NCBI GenBank assembly: GCA_021850635.1
Contig: JAJZLM010000025.1
Location: 1 to 34,699 of the forward strand
DNA from: Nanobdellota archaeon
Lineage (GTDB): Archaea > Nanobdellota > Nanobdellia > Parvarchaeales > Parvarchaeaceae
Direction of reading: 5' to 3'
DNA: 34,699 nt
Both the position numbers and the translations under genes were made by a program. Below are positions 1 through 6,799 of the stretch, piece after piece (position 1 is the stretch's first letter; every line of letters begins with the position of its first letter). A model generated the notes under the pieces. That model made no database searches and was not told the DNA's origin. It saw only the letters and a program-made list of their open reading frames with translations.

Positions 1-321
1 AAAGGGGGCATATTCGTTTTCAGCGTCGACCATCCTTTTTATATCACGATAGACCCAGACACTATGAAGCTTTCTGAGAGCTATAACAAAAGCGGGATAT
101 TGACAGAAAAAGAAAGGTGGCCCGATGGAAGCAGACACACGTTCATGATGTATAAGAGAAAGGTAAGTGAGATTATAAACGATGTAATCGACAGCGGACT
201 AAGATTGGAAAGTGTGTTGGAGCCTTTCGATCCGAAAGACAAGGTATGGGGACAGGGATATAGGAAAAAGCTTGTGAGGATGCTGACGCCTGTAGTGATA
301 TTCAAATCTGTGAAAAAATAA
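1..321 (+). CDS. SAM-dependent methyltransferase, C-terminal part (5' truncated by window)
   Basis: The frame is open from base 1 to the stop at 319-321, so the ORF-track start at 64 is only an internal Met. The first visible residues, KGGIFVFSVDHPFY, match the strand and loop that follow motif III in class I (Methyltransf_11-type) methyltransferases, where 'GG..VFSVEHP' is common. The rest is the C-terminal lid and strand, ending in a charged FKSVKK tail. The SAM-binding N-terminal half lies outside the window, so the substrate cannot be inferred. About 65 bases separate it from the next gene, which has its own TATA-like box. The family call is fairly safe; nothing finer is possible. Confidence 0.7.
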   Translation, partial: KGGIFVFSVDHPFYITIDPDTMKLSESYNKSGILTEKERWPDGSRHTFMMYKRKVSEIINDVIDSGLRLESVLEPFDPKDKVWGQGYRKKLVRMLTPVVIFKSVKK

Positions 322-354
322 AGCAGAACCGTGCAATAATTAAAAATGACAGGC

Positions 355-362
355 ATTTATTA
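355..362 (+). promoter_or_regulatory. Putative TATA box for the 386 gene
   Basis: The A-T run 'tttattat' lies about 24-31 nt before the ATG at 386, the spacing seen at most other starts here. It would give a leaderless mRNA. Confidence 0.4.
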
Positions 363-385
363 TAGATATACCTATTATTTTATGT

Positions 386-961
386 ATGGGAAAAACATGT
401 CCCCCGCAAGATTTGGTGGATATGTTATTCGCCCGTGTGAAAAATACCCGTTCATACTTGCATGGCAGGGACCCTGAGTTTATATCCATAAGTTACAGTA
501 CGCTATGCAACTACGGTATGAAGCCTACTTTAGAAAAAATGTATGATGTGGCCTATATAAAATCCTTGATGTCTCTCAGGTCTAAAGTTGGATTGGATAT
601 ACTCGTGTCAGATTGCGCTGATATGAAGGAAGACACATGGACAGACAAGGAAATTATAGGCAGTGGCAGACACAAGAACCATGCGGCGTATTTGATAGAT
701 AATAGAAGCAATGCTGTTTCTATATCTGGAAACGAGAATACAGAGATAAGGAAGTTCTACATAGATAGCGACAAAGTAATAATCATCGGGGAAGTGAACA
801 CCTATACCTCAGTGTATGACAATAAAACGGTGTTCCGCAAATACAACGTTCACGATGAAGAAAATAAATTTGGACCATTGGTGTTAGATGTCATATATTC
901 GAAAGAGAAGGAACTGGGTCCATTAAAGAAGATCCTAAATGTCGATTTTGAGGGTATATAA
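386..961 (+). CDS. Hypothetical protein, 191 aa
   Basis: I do not recognise this protein. It is soluble in character, with no signal peptide or membrane segment. The N-terminus (PPQDLVDMLFARVKN) resembles the N-terminus of the next gene (IPEDLVDEIFDVLKK), suggesting a shared short helical module. The C-terminal half alternates beta-type segments (FYIDSDKVIIIGEVNTYTSVYD) with charged loops. It precedes a second unknown gene and cdc48 on the same strand, but a TATA-like box before 1022 suggests that gene can start its own transcript. Coding potential is good: single long frame, ATA/AGA codon use like its neighbours, and a TATA-like element at leaderless spacing. Confidence 0.75.
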   Translation: MGKTCPPQDLVDMLFARVKNTRSYLHGRDPEFISISYSTLCNYGMKPTLEKMYDVAYIKSLMSLRSKVGLDILVSDCADMKEDTWTDKEIIGSGRHKNHAAYLIDNRSNAVSISGNENTEIRKFYIDSDKVIIIGEVNTYTSVYDNKTVFRKYNVHDEENKFGPLVLDVIYSKEKELGPLKKILNVDFEGI

Positions 962-981
962 ATATTTGGTTTATAGTAAAC

Positions 982-989
982 TTTATATA
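982..989 (+). promoter_or_regulatory. Putative TATA box for the 1022-cdc48-scpA-scpB operon
   Basis: 'tttatata' lies 33-40 nt before the ATG at 1022. This would leave a short 5' UTR of several bases. Confidence 0.5.
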
Positions 990-1021
990 CTATTACCTAT
1001 CATGGTTTAATATAAACAAAA

Positions 1022-1510
1022 ATGGAAACCGATATTATCCCCGAAGATTTGGTAGATGAAATCTTTGATGTGCTAAAGAAAGGAGAGAAGACTTACGTGG
1101 TCTTCAAAGAAGACAATGAAGACCTGGAAGATAAGGCTAGGAGAATATTCGGAAACGATATAGAATTCACGGATTTCTTCGACATATTCGAGAAGAGAAT
1201 GCTTAAAGAGCTCAGCGATAGTATGAGTATATTCTATAACGAACCGCTTATAGAAAGGTTAGGTCTGCACGAATTGACCGAAATATCGTACGACCTCACT
1301 AAACTTGGCCAGAGCAAGAAGATGCTTTTCAATTACGCTCTTTTAGGAAGGAGAGGAAATGATGGGATCCTACAGTCTATCGGTGGTAGACGGCTTGGAA
1401 AAAGTATGATAATGCTGCCGTCCGAGCACGAAAAAGACGCGGAGGATTTCGTCAAAAAATGGGACGTTAAGTACAGTAAAAGGAGAGTACTTGTGTTTGA
1501 GGAGGTATAA
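1022..1510 (+). CDS. Hypothetical acidic protein, 162 aa, upstream partner of cdc48
   Basis: No family is recognised. The protein is rich in Asp/Glu/Lys and predicted largely helical, without membrane segments. Its start (IPEDLVDEIFDVLKKG) resembles that of the preceding unknown gene. The stop codon overlaps the cdc48 start by one base (TAATG), with 'gaggaggt' just upstream as a ribosome binding site for cdc48. The two are therefore almost certainly co-transcribed and translationally coupled. A role as a Cdc48 adaptor or as a partner of the ScpAB proteins encoded further along is possible, but this is inference from position only. Confidence 0.75.
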   Translation: METDIIPEDLVDEIFDVLKKGEKTYVVFKEDNEDLEDKARRIFGNDIEFTDFFDIFEKRMLKELSDSMSIFYNEPLIERLGLHELTEISYDLTKLGQSKKMLFNYALLGRRGNDGILQSIGGRRLGKSMIMLPSEHEKDAEDFVKKWDVKYSKRRVLVFEEV

Positions 1511-3807
1511 TGGAATACGATGATAAAGAAGGAACGACTTTGAAGGTTGCTGAAGCGCACCAGGACGACATAGGTCTTAACTCTGTCAGGATAGACACGA
1601 CATCGATGAAACAGATCGGCATACGACCTGGTGATTACGTAGAAATAGAGGGAGCGAGAAAGACTGTAGCTAGAGTAGACCGTGCTTACCCTGCTGATCT
1701 TAATCTGAAGATAATAAGAATGGATGGTACTACGAGGAAAAACGCGAAAGCAGCCATAGGCGAGAACGTACTGGTTAGAAAAATAGACGTTTCTGAAGCG
1801 GACATAGTCAACTTGGCTCCAGTTTCAAACGTACAGATAAAAGGAGCAGAAGAGCTTATAGGTAGACTTCTTAACAGCAGAGCCGTATCTAAGGGAGACT
1901 TGGTAACGGTAGGAAACTCCAACAGTGGGGGATTGGGATCGGTTTTTGGGAACGACATAGTAAACATAATGTTTGAAGGAGGTTTCCCATCTGCACTTTT
2001 CGGCTTTTCAGAATTTAGGTTCGTAGTCACATCTACTTCACCGAAAGGTTATGTCGTAATAACTGAGAACACTGAAGTAAACATCTCGGCTGAGTTAGTG
2101 AAGACGAGTGAAGAGAGGAGAGTAAAGCACATAAGCTACGAAGACGTCGGGGGATTGTCAGATGCAGTATCAAAGATACGGGAGATGGTAGAGATGCCAC
2201 TCAAGCACCCGGAGATATTCATGAGGCTTGGAATAACTCCACCCAGGGGAGTGCTATTGTATGGACCGCCTGGCACAGGTAAGACACTTCTTGCAAAAGC
2301 GGTCGCTGACGAAAGCGAGTCATACTTCATATCTATAAACGGACCTGAGATAATGAGCAAGTGGGTCGGAGATGCAGAGAAGAAACTGAGGGAGCTATTC
2401 GAGGAAGCGGAAAAGAACGCACCGGCGATAATATTCATAGATGAAATAGACGCTATAGCGACCAAAAGAGAGGAAAGCGTAGGAGAAGTAGAGCACAGGG
2501 TAGTATCCCAACTGCTGACGCTGATGGATGGCCTGAAAGGAAGAGGAAAAGTCATAGTGATAGCAGCCACAAACAGGCCAAATGCTATAGACCAGGCGCT
2601 TAGAAGGCCTGGTAGATTTGATAGGGAGATAGCCATAGGAGTGCCAAATGAGAAGGGACGGCTCGACATACTGAAAATACACACTAGAAGCATGCCTTTG
2701 GACAAGACTGACAAGGGAAAAGTCGATCTGGAGTATCTGGCTAAGATAACGCATGGCTTCGTCGGCGCAGACTTAGAATCCCTTGTGAAAGAAGCAGCGA
2801 TGAACGTAATACGAAGGAACATAAATGAACTGAACATAAAGGAAGACGAAAATATACCTAGAAACGTCCTGGAAAAGCTGATCGTCGGCATGGATGATTT
2901 CATGGAAGCCCTTCGTTTCGTTAGGCCTAGCGCTATGAGGGAAGTCCAGGTAGAAAGACCGGACGTGAAATGGAAAGACGTCGGAGGACTGGACAGAGTG
3001 AAGGAACAGCTTAAAGAAGCAATAGAGTGGCCGCTTAAGTATCCTTCCGCCTTCCTAAAGTTGGGCATAACTCCTCCGAAAGGTATACTTTTATACGGAC
3101 CACCTGGCACAGGTAAGACACTACTAGCTAAAGCAGTAGCCAATGAAACCGAATCCAATTTTATAGCGATAAAGGGACCGGAGATATATAGCAAGTGGGT
3201 CGGAGAAAGCGAGAAAAAGGTAAGGGATATATTCGATAAAGCGAGACAGGTCTCTCCTTCTATAATCTTTATAGATGAAATAGACAGTATCGCATCCTCG
3301 CGTTCATCTATCGACGGCAACAATGTGAACGAACAGGTCGTAAACCAGCTACTTACCGAACTTGACGGAATAGAGCCGCTTAAGAACGTCGTGGTAATAG
3401 CAGCGACTAACAGAATAGATAGGATAGATCCTGCTATACTTAGATCTGGTAGGTTTGACAGTGTTGTTTTTGTACCACCCCCTACACAAGAGGAGAGAAA
3501 AGCTGTCTTCAGCGTGTATCTTAATAAAATGCCTATAGAAGGAGACAAATCTGAGTTGATAGATTACTTGTCATCAAGGTCAGAAGGATACGTTGGCTCA
3601 GATATAGAGCGCCTAACGAAAGAGGCTGGTATGATAGCATTGAGGAATGACATAAACTCTAACATCGTGACGAAGGAAGACTTTGAGAAGGCTTTCGATA
3701 TAATAAAACCTAGCCTTACAGCGGAAGACGTCAAAAGATACGCTGAAACCGCGGAAAAGATATACGCCAAGAAGGCAAAAGCAAAAGACCTGGCGTATTT
3801 CGGCTGA
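1510..3807 (+). CDS. cdc48: Cdc48/p97-family AAA+ ATPase (VAT-type)
   Basis: Hexameric double-ring ATPase that unfolds proteins for degradation or remodelling in the cytosol. The N-terminal domain (about residues 1-190: double-psi barrel, then the 4-fold barrel) is followed by D1 with Walker A GPPGTGKT near residue 252 and Walker B IIFIDEID near 307. D2 has Walker A GPPGTGKT near 530 and Walker B IIFIDEID near 585. Both modules keep arginine-finger and sensor regions (AATNRPNAIDQALRRPGRFD; AATNRIDRIDPAILRSGRFD). The length of 765 aa is typical. The C-terminus ends in YFG, which resembles but does not match the HbYX proteasome-docking motif. The start is set by 'gaggaggt' six bases upstream and the one-base overlap with the previous gene. 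scpA follows after two bases. Confidence 0.97.
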   Translation: MEYDDKEGTTLKVAEAHQDDIGLNSVRIDTTSMKQIGIRPGDYVEIEGARKTVARVDRAYPADLNLKIIRMDGTTRKNAKAAIGENVLVRKIDVSEADIVNLAPVSNVQIKGAEELIGRLLNSRAVSKGDLVTVGNSNSGGLGSVFGNDIVNIMFEGGFPSALFGFSEFRFVVTSTSPKGYVVITENTEVNISAELVKTSEERRVKHISYEDVGGLSDAVSKIREMVEMPLKHPEIFMRLGITPPRGVLLYGPPGTGKTLLAKAVADESESYFISINGPEIMSKWVGDAEKKLRELFEEAEKNAPAIIFIDEIDAIATKREESVGEVEHRVVSQLLTLMDGLKGRGKVIVIAATNRPNAIDQALRRPGRFDREIAIGVPNEKGRLDILKIHTRSMPLDKTDKGKVDLEYLAKITHGFVGADLESLVKEAAMNVIRRNINELNIKEDENIPRNVLEKLIVGMDDFMEALRFVRPSAMREVQVERPDVKWKDVGGLDRVKEQLKEAIEWPLKYPSAFLKLGITPPKGILLYGPPGTGKTLLAKAVANETESNFIAIKGPEIYSKWVGESEKKVRDIFDKARQVSPSIIFIDEIDSIASSRSSIDGNNVNEQVVNQLLTELDGIEPLKNVVVIAATNRIDRIDPAILRSGRFDSVVFVPPPTQEERKAVFSVYLNKMPIEGDKSELIDYLSSRSEGYVGSDIERLTKEAGMIALRNDINSNIVTKEDFEKAFDIIKPSLTAEDVKRYAETAEKIYAKKAKAKDLAYFG

Positions 3808-3809
3808 AC

Positions 3810-4472
3810 ATGGAGTACGAGGAACTTTATCGTCTCATACTAGATGACGAGCTCGGGTGGGAACATCTCATATCTACTATAGTAAAGGGGGAAGGGATGG
3901 ATCCAATGGACATAGACTTGATAAAGGTCACAGATAAGTTCCTAGAGATAGTATCAAACGACAGGATAGACTTCCGATTTGGAGGAAGATTCGTCCACAC
4001 CGCTGCTATACTTCTAAAAATGAAGTCTGACAGTCTAGCCGATGATATACTAAACAAGAACATAGAAAAAGAGGGAGGGAAGGAACAAAACAGGTATGTG
4101 AAATCTATGCCATTCGACATACTCGTAACTCCAAAGCTTCCGCTAGTTAGAAACCGCAGGATAACGTTCACCGAATTGATATCAGCAATAAGAGAAGCAA
4201 TACGATTCAGCGAAAAACCAAAGATAAAATTCGATCTGAAAATAAAGGAGATACGAATAGAAGATAGGATAAACCTAATAATAGATAAACTTATACAGAT
4301 GTTCATAAATAGGGAGGTGGTGAGCTTCTCTGAGCTGTTGACAGATAAGGACAGGAAAGATTTCGTGTATACTTTGCTGCCATTGCTGTTCTTGGCGAAC
4401 ATGCACAAGATAGACTTGGAGCAGGATGAACCTTTCGCGGAGATATATGTCAAAAACAAAAGAATACATTGA
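3810..4472 (+). CDS. scpA: Segregation and condensation protein A (kleisin)
   Basis: Kleisin subunit that bridges the SMC head domains in the archaeal/bacterial condensin. The N-terminal helical domain shows the family pattern (YEELYRLILDDELGWEHLISTI..., then MDPMDIDLIKVTDKFLEIV). The mid-protein segment FVHTAAILLKMKSDSL is the usual conserved hydrophobic helix. The C-terminal winged helix (about residues 140-220: FTELISAIREAIRFSE...) binds the SMC head. The length of 220 aa is normal. It starts two bases after the cdc48 stop and overlaps scpB, so the three are one operon. Its partner SMC lies about 2 kb downstream in a separate unit. Pairing of kleisin genes with cdc48 rather than with smc is unusual. 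Confidence 0.9.
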   Translation: MEYEELYRLILDDELGWEHLISTIVKGEGMDPMDIDLIKVTDKFLEIVSNDRIDFRFGGRFVHTAAILLKMKSDSLADDILNKNIEKEGGKEQNRYVKSMPFDILVTPKLPLVRNRRITFTELISAIREAIRFSEKPKIKFDLKIKEIRIEDRINLIIDKLIQMFINREVVSFSELLTDKDRKDFVYTLLPLLFLANMHKIDLEQDEPFAEIYVKNKRIH

Positions 4473-4980
4473 AGCACTGGTGTTTGCTTTCGGAGACGGG
4501 ATAACCATAGAAGAACTGTCAAAAAGGATAAAAGTAGACCCACTTCTTATAAGGAAAGCAGTAAGGGAACTTAACAAGTCTTATGCAGACAGAAAAAGCG
4601 CCTTCAGCATTTCCGAAGAAGGCACTATGTTAAGGATGAAGCTGCGGCACGATCTCATACCATTGATAGAGGAAAACCTAAAGACAGACATGAAAAAAGG
4701 AGTGTTAATGACCTTAAGTGTTATAGCGTCAAGGGGAAAAATCATGCAGTCGGATCTGGTCAAACAGAGAGGTAGCGTATCGTACCAGCACGTAAAGGAA
4801 CTTGTATCGCGCGGTCTAGTCACAGCGTACATGGATGGAAATAAGAAAGCCCTAAAGCTTTCCCCATCGTTCTTCGACTATTTTGACATAAACAACAAGG
4901 AGTTCAACGAAGTAAAAAAGGAAGTCAAGAACTCAGTGGAAGAAGAAATGGTGCACCATGAGGAGTATTCTCCGAAATAG
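4447..4980 (+). CDS. scpB: Segregation and condensation protein B
   Basis: ScpB dimers bind the central part of ScpA and regulate the SMC-ScpAB complex. The family shape is visible: first winged helix with YIEALVFAFGDGITIEELSKRIKV, and second winged helix with LMTLSVIASRGKIMQSDLVKQRGSVSYQHVKELVSRGLV. The ORF track begins at 4426, but I prefer the ATG at 4447. It follows 'ggagat' and gives the usual family N-terminus (SKTKEYIEALVFA); the overlap with scpA is then 26 nt. The C-terminus ends in a short acidic tail (VEEEMVHHEEYSPK). This is the last gene of the operon; the next gene is convergent, with four bases between the stops. Confidence 0.88.
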   Translation: MSKTKEYIEALVFAFGDGITIEELSKRIKVDPLLIRKAVRELNKSYADRKSAFSISEEGTMLRMKLRHDLIPLIEENLKTDMKKGVLMTLSVIASRGKIMQSDLVKQRGSVSYQHVKELVSRGLVTAYMDGNKKALKLSPSFFDYFDINNKEFNEVKKEVKNSVEEEMVHHEEYSPK

Positions 4981-4984
4981 CTCC

Positions 4985-5530
4985 TCAGAAAACGACGACT
5001 TTTTTCTTCAGTTCAACCGGTTTTTCTTCTTTTTTCTCCTCAGGTTTAGCCTGGGTAGCTGGAGCTGGCTTAACCGTCTGAACTGGTTTTGGCGTCTCCG
5101 ATTCTTTTACATTGTCTAATGTTTTCTTTATAATTGAAACTATACCCGCGGCTTCTTCTGCAGAAAATTGGGTAGGCTGCCATATGTAATTTACAGTATC
5201 TTCATTATACCGTGGTATGGCGTGTATAAGCGCGTGTGGAGTCAATGTCCCCTTTCTAAGCTCCTGTGTATATATCATGTCTACAGTATTACATCCCATA
5301 GAAAGCTTAAGCGCGTAGGCTATGGCCCTGGCTACGCTCAGCAAAGACAGGTACCTTGGCTGCGGCATTTCATATAAGCTGTTATAATGCTCCTTGGGGA
5401 TTATTATGGTGTGACCTTTAGTAGCTGGATTTATGTCCAACACCGCGATTATAAGTTCATCTTCGTATACGACGTTGGATTTTATCGCACCAGAAGCTAT
5501 CGAACAGAATACGCAAGGACTATCTTCCAT
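4985..5530 (-). CDS. HIT-family protein lacking the catalytic histidine
   Basis: HIT (histidine triad) proteins are nucleotide hydrolases or transferases. Family features are PCVFCSIASG near residues 5-14 (Cys pair as in zinc-binding members), VYEDELIIAVLDINPATKGHTIIIPKEHY at 21-49, and the triad region near 99-107. The triad normally reads H-x-H-x-H-x-x-P-R, but here it is HALIHAIPR. The outer His residues (99 and 103) remain and the middle, nucleophilic His is Leu101 (codon ctt, read directly on the reverse strand). Hydrolysis by the usual covalent mechanism should therefore be lost; a nucleotide-binding role is possible. A Lys/Glu/Pro/Ala-rich tail of about 45 residues follows the fold. 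A TATA-like box lies 21-28 nt upstream of the start. Confidence 0.85.
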   Translation of the reverse strand: MEDSPCVFCSIASGAIKSNVVYEDELIIAVLDINPATKGHTIIIPKEHYNSLYEMPQPRYLSLLSVARAIAYALKLSMGCNTVDMIYTQELRKGTLTPHALIHAIPRYNEDTVNYIWQPTQFSAEEAAGIVSIIKKTLDNVKESETPKPVQTVKPAPATQAKPEEKKEEKPVELKKKVVVF

Positions 5531-5550
5531 ACAAATTAATACAGCCCGTA

Positions 5551-5558
5551 CTTTAAAA
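5551..5558 (-). promoter_or_regulatory. Putative TATA box for the HIT gene
   Basis: Read on the minus strand as 'ttttaaag', about 21-28 nt before the ATG at 5530. It fits a leaderless transcript. Confidence 0.45.
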
Positions 5559-5597
5559 CGATTTTAACGTCATATTTTTGAGTATCTTTGAAAACGC

Positions 5598-5605
5598 TTA
5601 TATAC
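5598..5605 (+). promoter_or_regulatory. Putative TATA box for the 5626 gene
   Basis: 'ttatatac' lies 21-28 nt before the ATG at 5626. Its position inside the track ORF that begins at 5578 argues against that upstream TTG start. Confidence 0.5.
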
Positions 5606-5625
5606 TTGTACTATGTAGATTAGTA

Positions 5626-5847
5626 ATGAAAGCGAATTCGAAGTCGACTCTGCTCGAATCAGAGAAAAGGATCATAGACAGCGTGCTTGGTCTGGTCCTA
5701 TACACTGTGGGAGTAGTGTTACTAGCAATCGGATTCACATACTATCTCTCGCTGCTTCTGCCTAGGATAGGGTACGCAGGATCTGAAATAGTGATAGGCG
5801 CTATCGTGATAGGATTGAGCGTAGCTGTGTTCAAATCCAGGATTTGA
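5626..5847 (+). CDS. Small membrane protein, 73 aa, two predicted TM segments
   Basis: Not recognised as a named family. After a charged cytosolic start (MKANSKSTLLESEKRIIDS) come two hydrophobic stretches, about residues 20-43 (VLGLVLYTVGVVLLAIGFTYYLSLLL) and 51-67 (SEIVIGAIVIGLSVAVF), ending in KSRI. The ORF track starts at a TTG (5578), but a TATA box sits between that TTG and the ATG at 5626. The ATG start gives a leaderless message and a cleaner protein. It lies between the divergent HIT gene and the TrmB-like regulator. No function can be assigned. Confidence 0.65.
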   Translation: MKANSKSTLLESEKRIIDSVLGLVLYTVGVVLLAIGFTYYLSLLLPRIGYAGSEIVIGAIVIGLSVAVFKSRI

Positions 5848-5881
5848 AATTTATTCTTTAGCTTTTTGCTTTTAGAAACAC

Positions 5882-5889
5882 TTATATAC
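5882..5889 (+). promoter_or_regulatory. Putative TATA box and ribosome binding site of the TrmB-like gene
   Basis: 'ttatatac' lies about 48-55 nt before the ATG at 5937. It implies a 5' UTR of roughly 27 nt that contains 'ggaggt' at 5925-5930, so this gene uses a Shine-Dalgarno leader unlike most neighbours. Confidence 0.5.
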
Positions 5890-5936
5890 CAAAAAATTCT
5901 ATACTAGTAGTAGTAAATTTAAGTGGAGGTAATATA

Positions 5937-6731
5937 ATGGCATTGTCTTTTGGAGAAGATTATATAGGAAAGATAAGGAGGCTTTTTGGCCTAAATCTTT
6001 ATGAAGCTAAAATGTGGCTCGCTCTCTTGTCACAAGGAAAATCGACTTCTGGAAAACTTAGCGACATAGCAAACATACCTAAGTCGAGATCATATGATAT
6101 CCTTGTATCGCTGGAAAATGGGGGTTTCGTCATAAGAAACCTTGGTAAACCTATCAGCTATCGTGCAGTACCTCCATCCGACCTAATAGAAAGATTGGAG
6201 GAAAAAGCAAAAGAAGACCTTGACAGAAAGCTGGACAAACTAAGCAAACTCAAAGAAAGTGCGGTAATGAAGGACCTACAGAATCTTTATGATAGAGGTA
6301 TAAAATTCGTAGAAGAAAACAAGGTCGCTACTTCTTATCAGGGAGCGGAGTCCGCTTACTTTAGAATAAAGAAGAGCATAAAGGAAGCAAAGAACGAAAT
6401 AATTATAATAAGCTCAGCTAACGGATTGGAGACAAAAATAAAAGCTCTAGGGAGGGCATTGAAGCAAGCCAAGGCTAACAACGTGACCATACACCTCTAC
6501 GCTCCTGTTAAGGATGTATCAGAAGCGCTCGCAGCCGAAATAAAACAGATAGGAAAACTGAATAAGACGAACCTTGATATAGGTAGATTCATAATAGTAG
6601 ACGGCGAGGAGATGTTTATATTCACAGAGAATGAAGGAGAAACCCACCCAAGCAACGAGATAGTGTTGCATATACGCGGCAAGTATCTGCCTGAAAAGCT
6701 GAAAAAACTGGCTTCTATACACACGTTATAA
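5937..6731 (+). CDS. TrmB-family transcriptional regulator
   Basis: An N-terminal winged helix (about residues 8-80: FGLNLYEAKMWLALLSQGKSTSGKLSDIANIPKSRSYDILVSLENGGFV) matches the TrmB DNA-binding domain, including the recognition helix region IPKSRSYDILVSLE. A coiled-coil linker (about 85-115) follows, then a C-terminal phospholipase-D-like/sensor fold (GAESAYFRIKKSIKEAKNEIIIISSANGL) typical of sugar- or ligand-sensing TrmB proteins. The length of 264 aa suits the family. The start is fixed by 'ggaggt' seven bases upstream. No sugar-transport genes are adjacent, so ligand and targets are unknown. smc follows after 68 bases. Confidence 0.85.
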   Translation: MALSFGEDYIGKIRRLFGLNLYEAKMWLALLSQGKSTSGKLSDIANIPKSRSYDILVSLENGGFVIRNLGKPISYRAVPPSDLIERLEEKAKEDLDRKLDKLSKLKESAVMKDLQNLYDRGIKFVEENKVATSYQGAESAYFRIKKSIKEAKNEIIIISSANGLETKIKALGRALKQAKANNVTIHLYAPVKDVSEALAAEIKQIGKLNKTNLDIGRFIIVDGEEMFIFTENEGETHPSNEIVLHIRGKYLPEKLKKLASIHTL

Positions 6732-6799
6732 GCTGGTTTTACCGTCGAAGCCATTGATTTGGTAGAAAGCGTTAAAAGCGGGAGCTTAGATAAATATTA

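Noticed and set aside
2136-3548. 470-aa minus-strand ORF opposite cdc48
   Set aside because: It is the mirror of the Cdc48 AAA modules; the plus-strand protein is unmistakable and the reverse translation is Ser/Leu-rich without any family features.
3827-4577. 238-aa and 100-aa minus-strand ORFs opposite scpA/scpB
   Set aside because: Shadow frames; ScpA and ScpB on the plus strand have clear family features and coupled starts.
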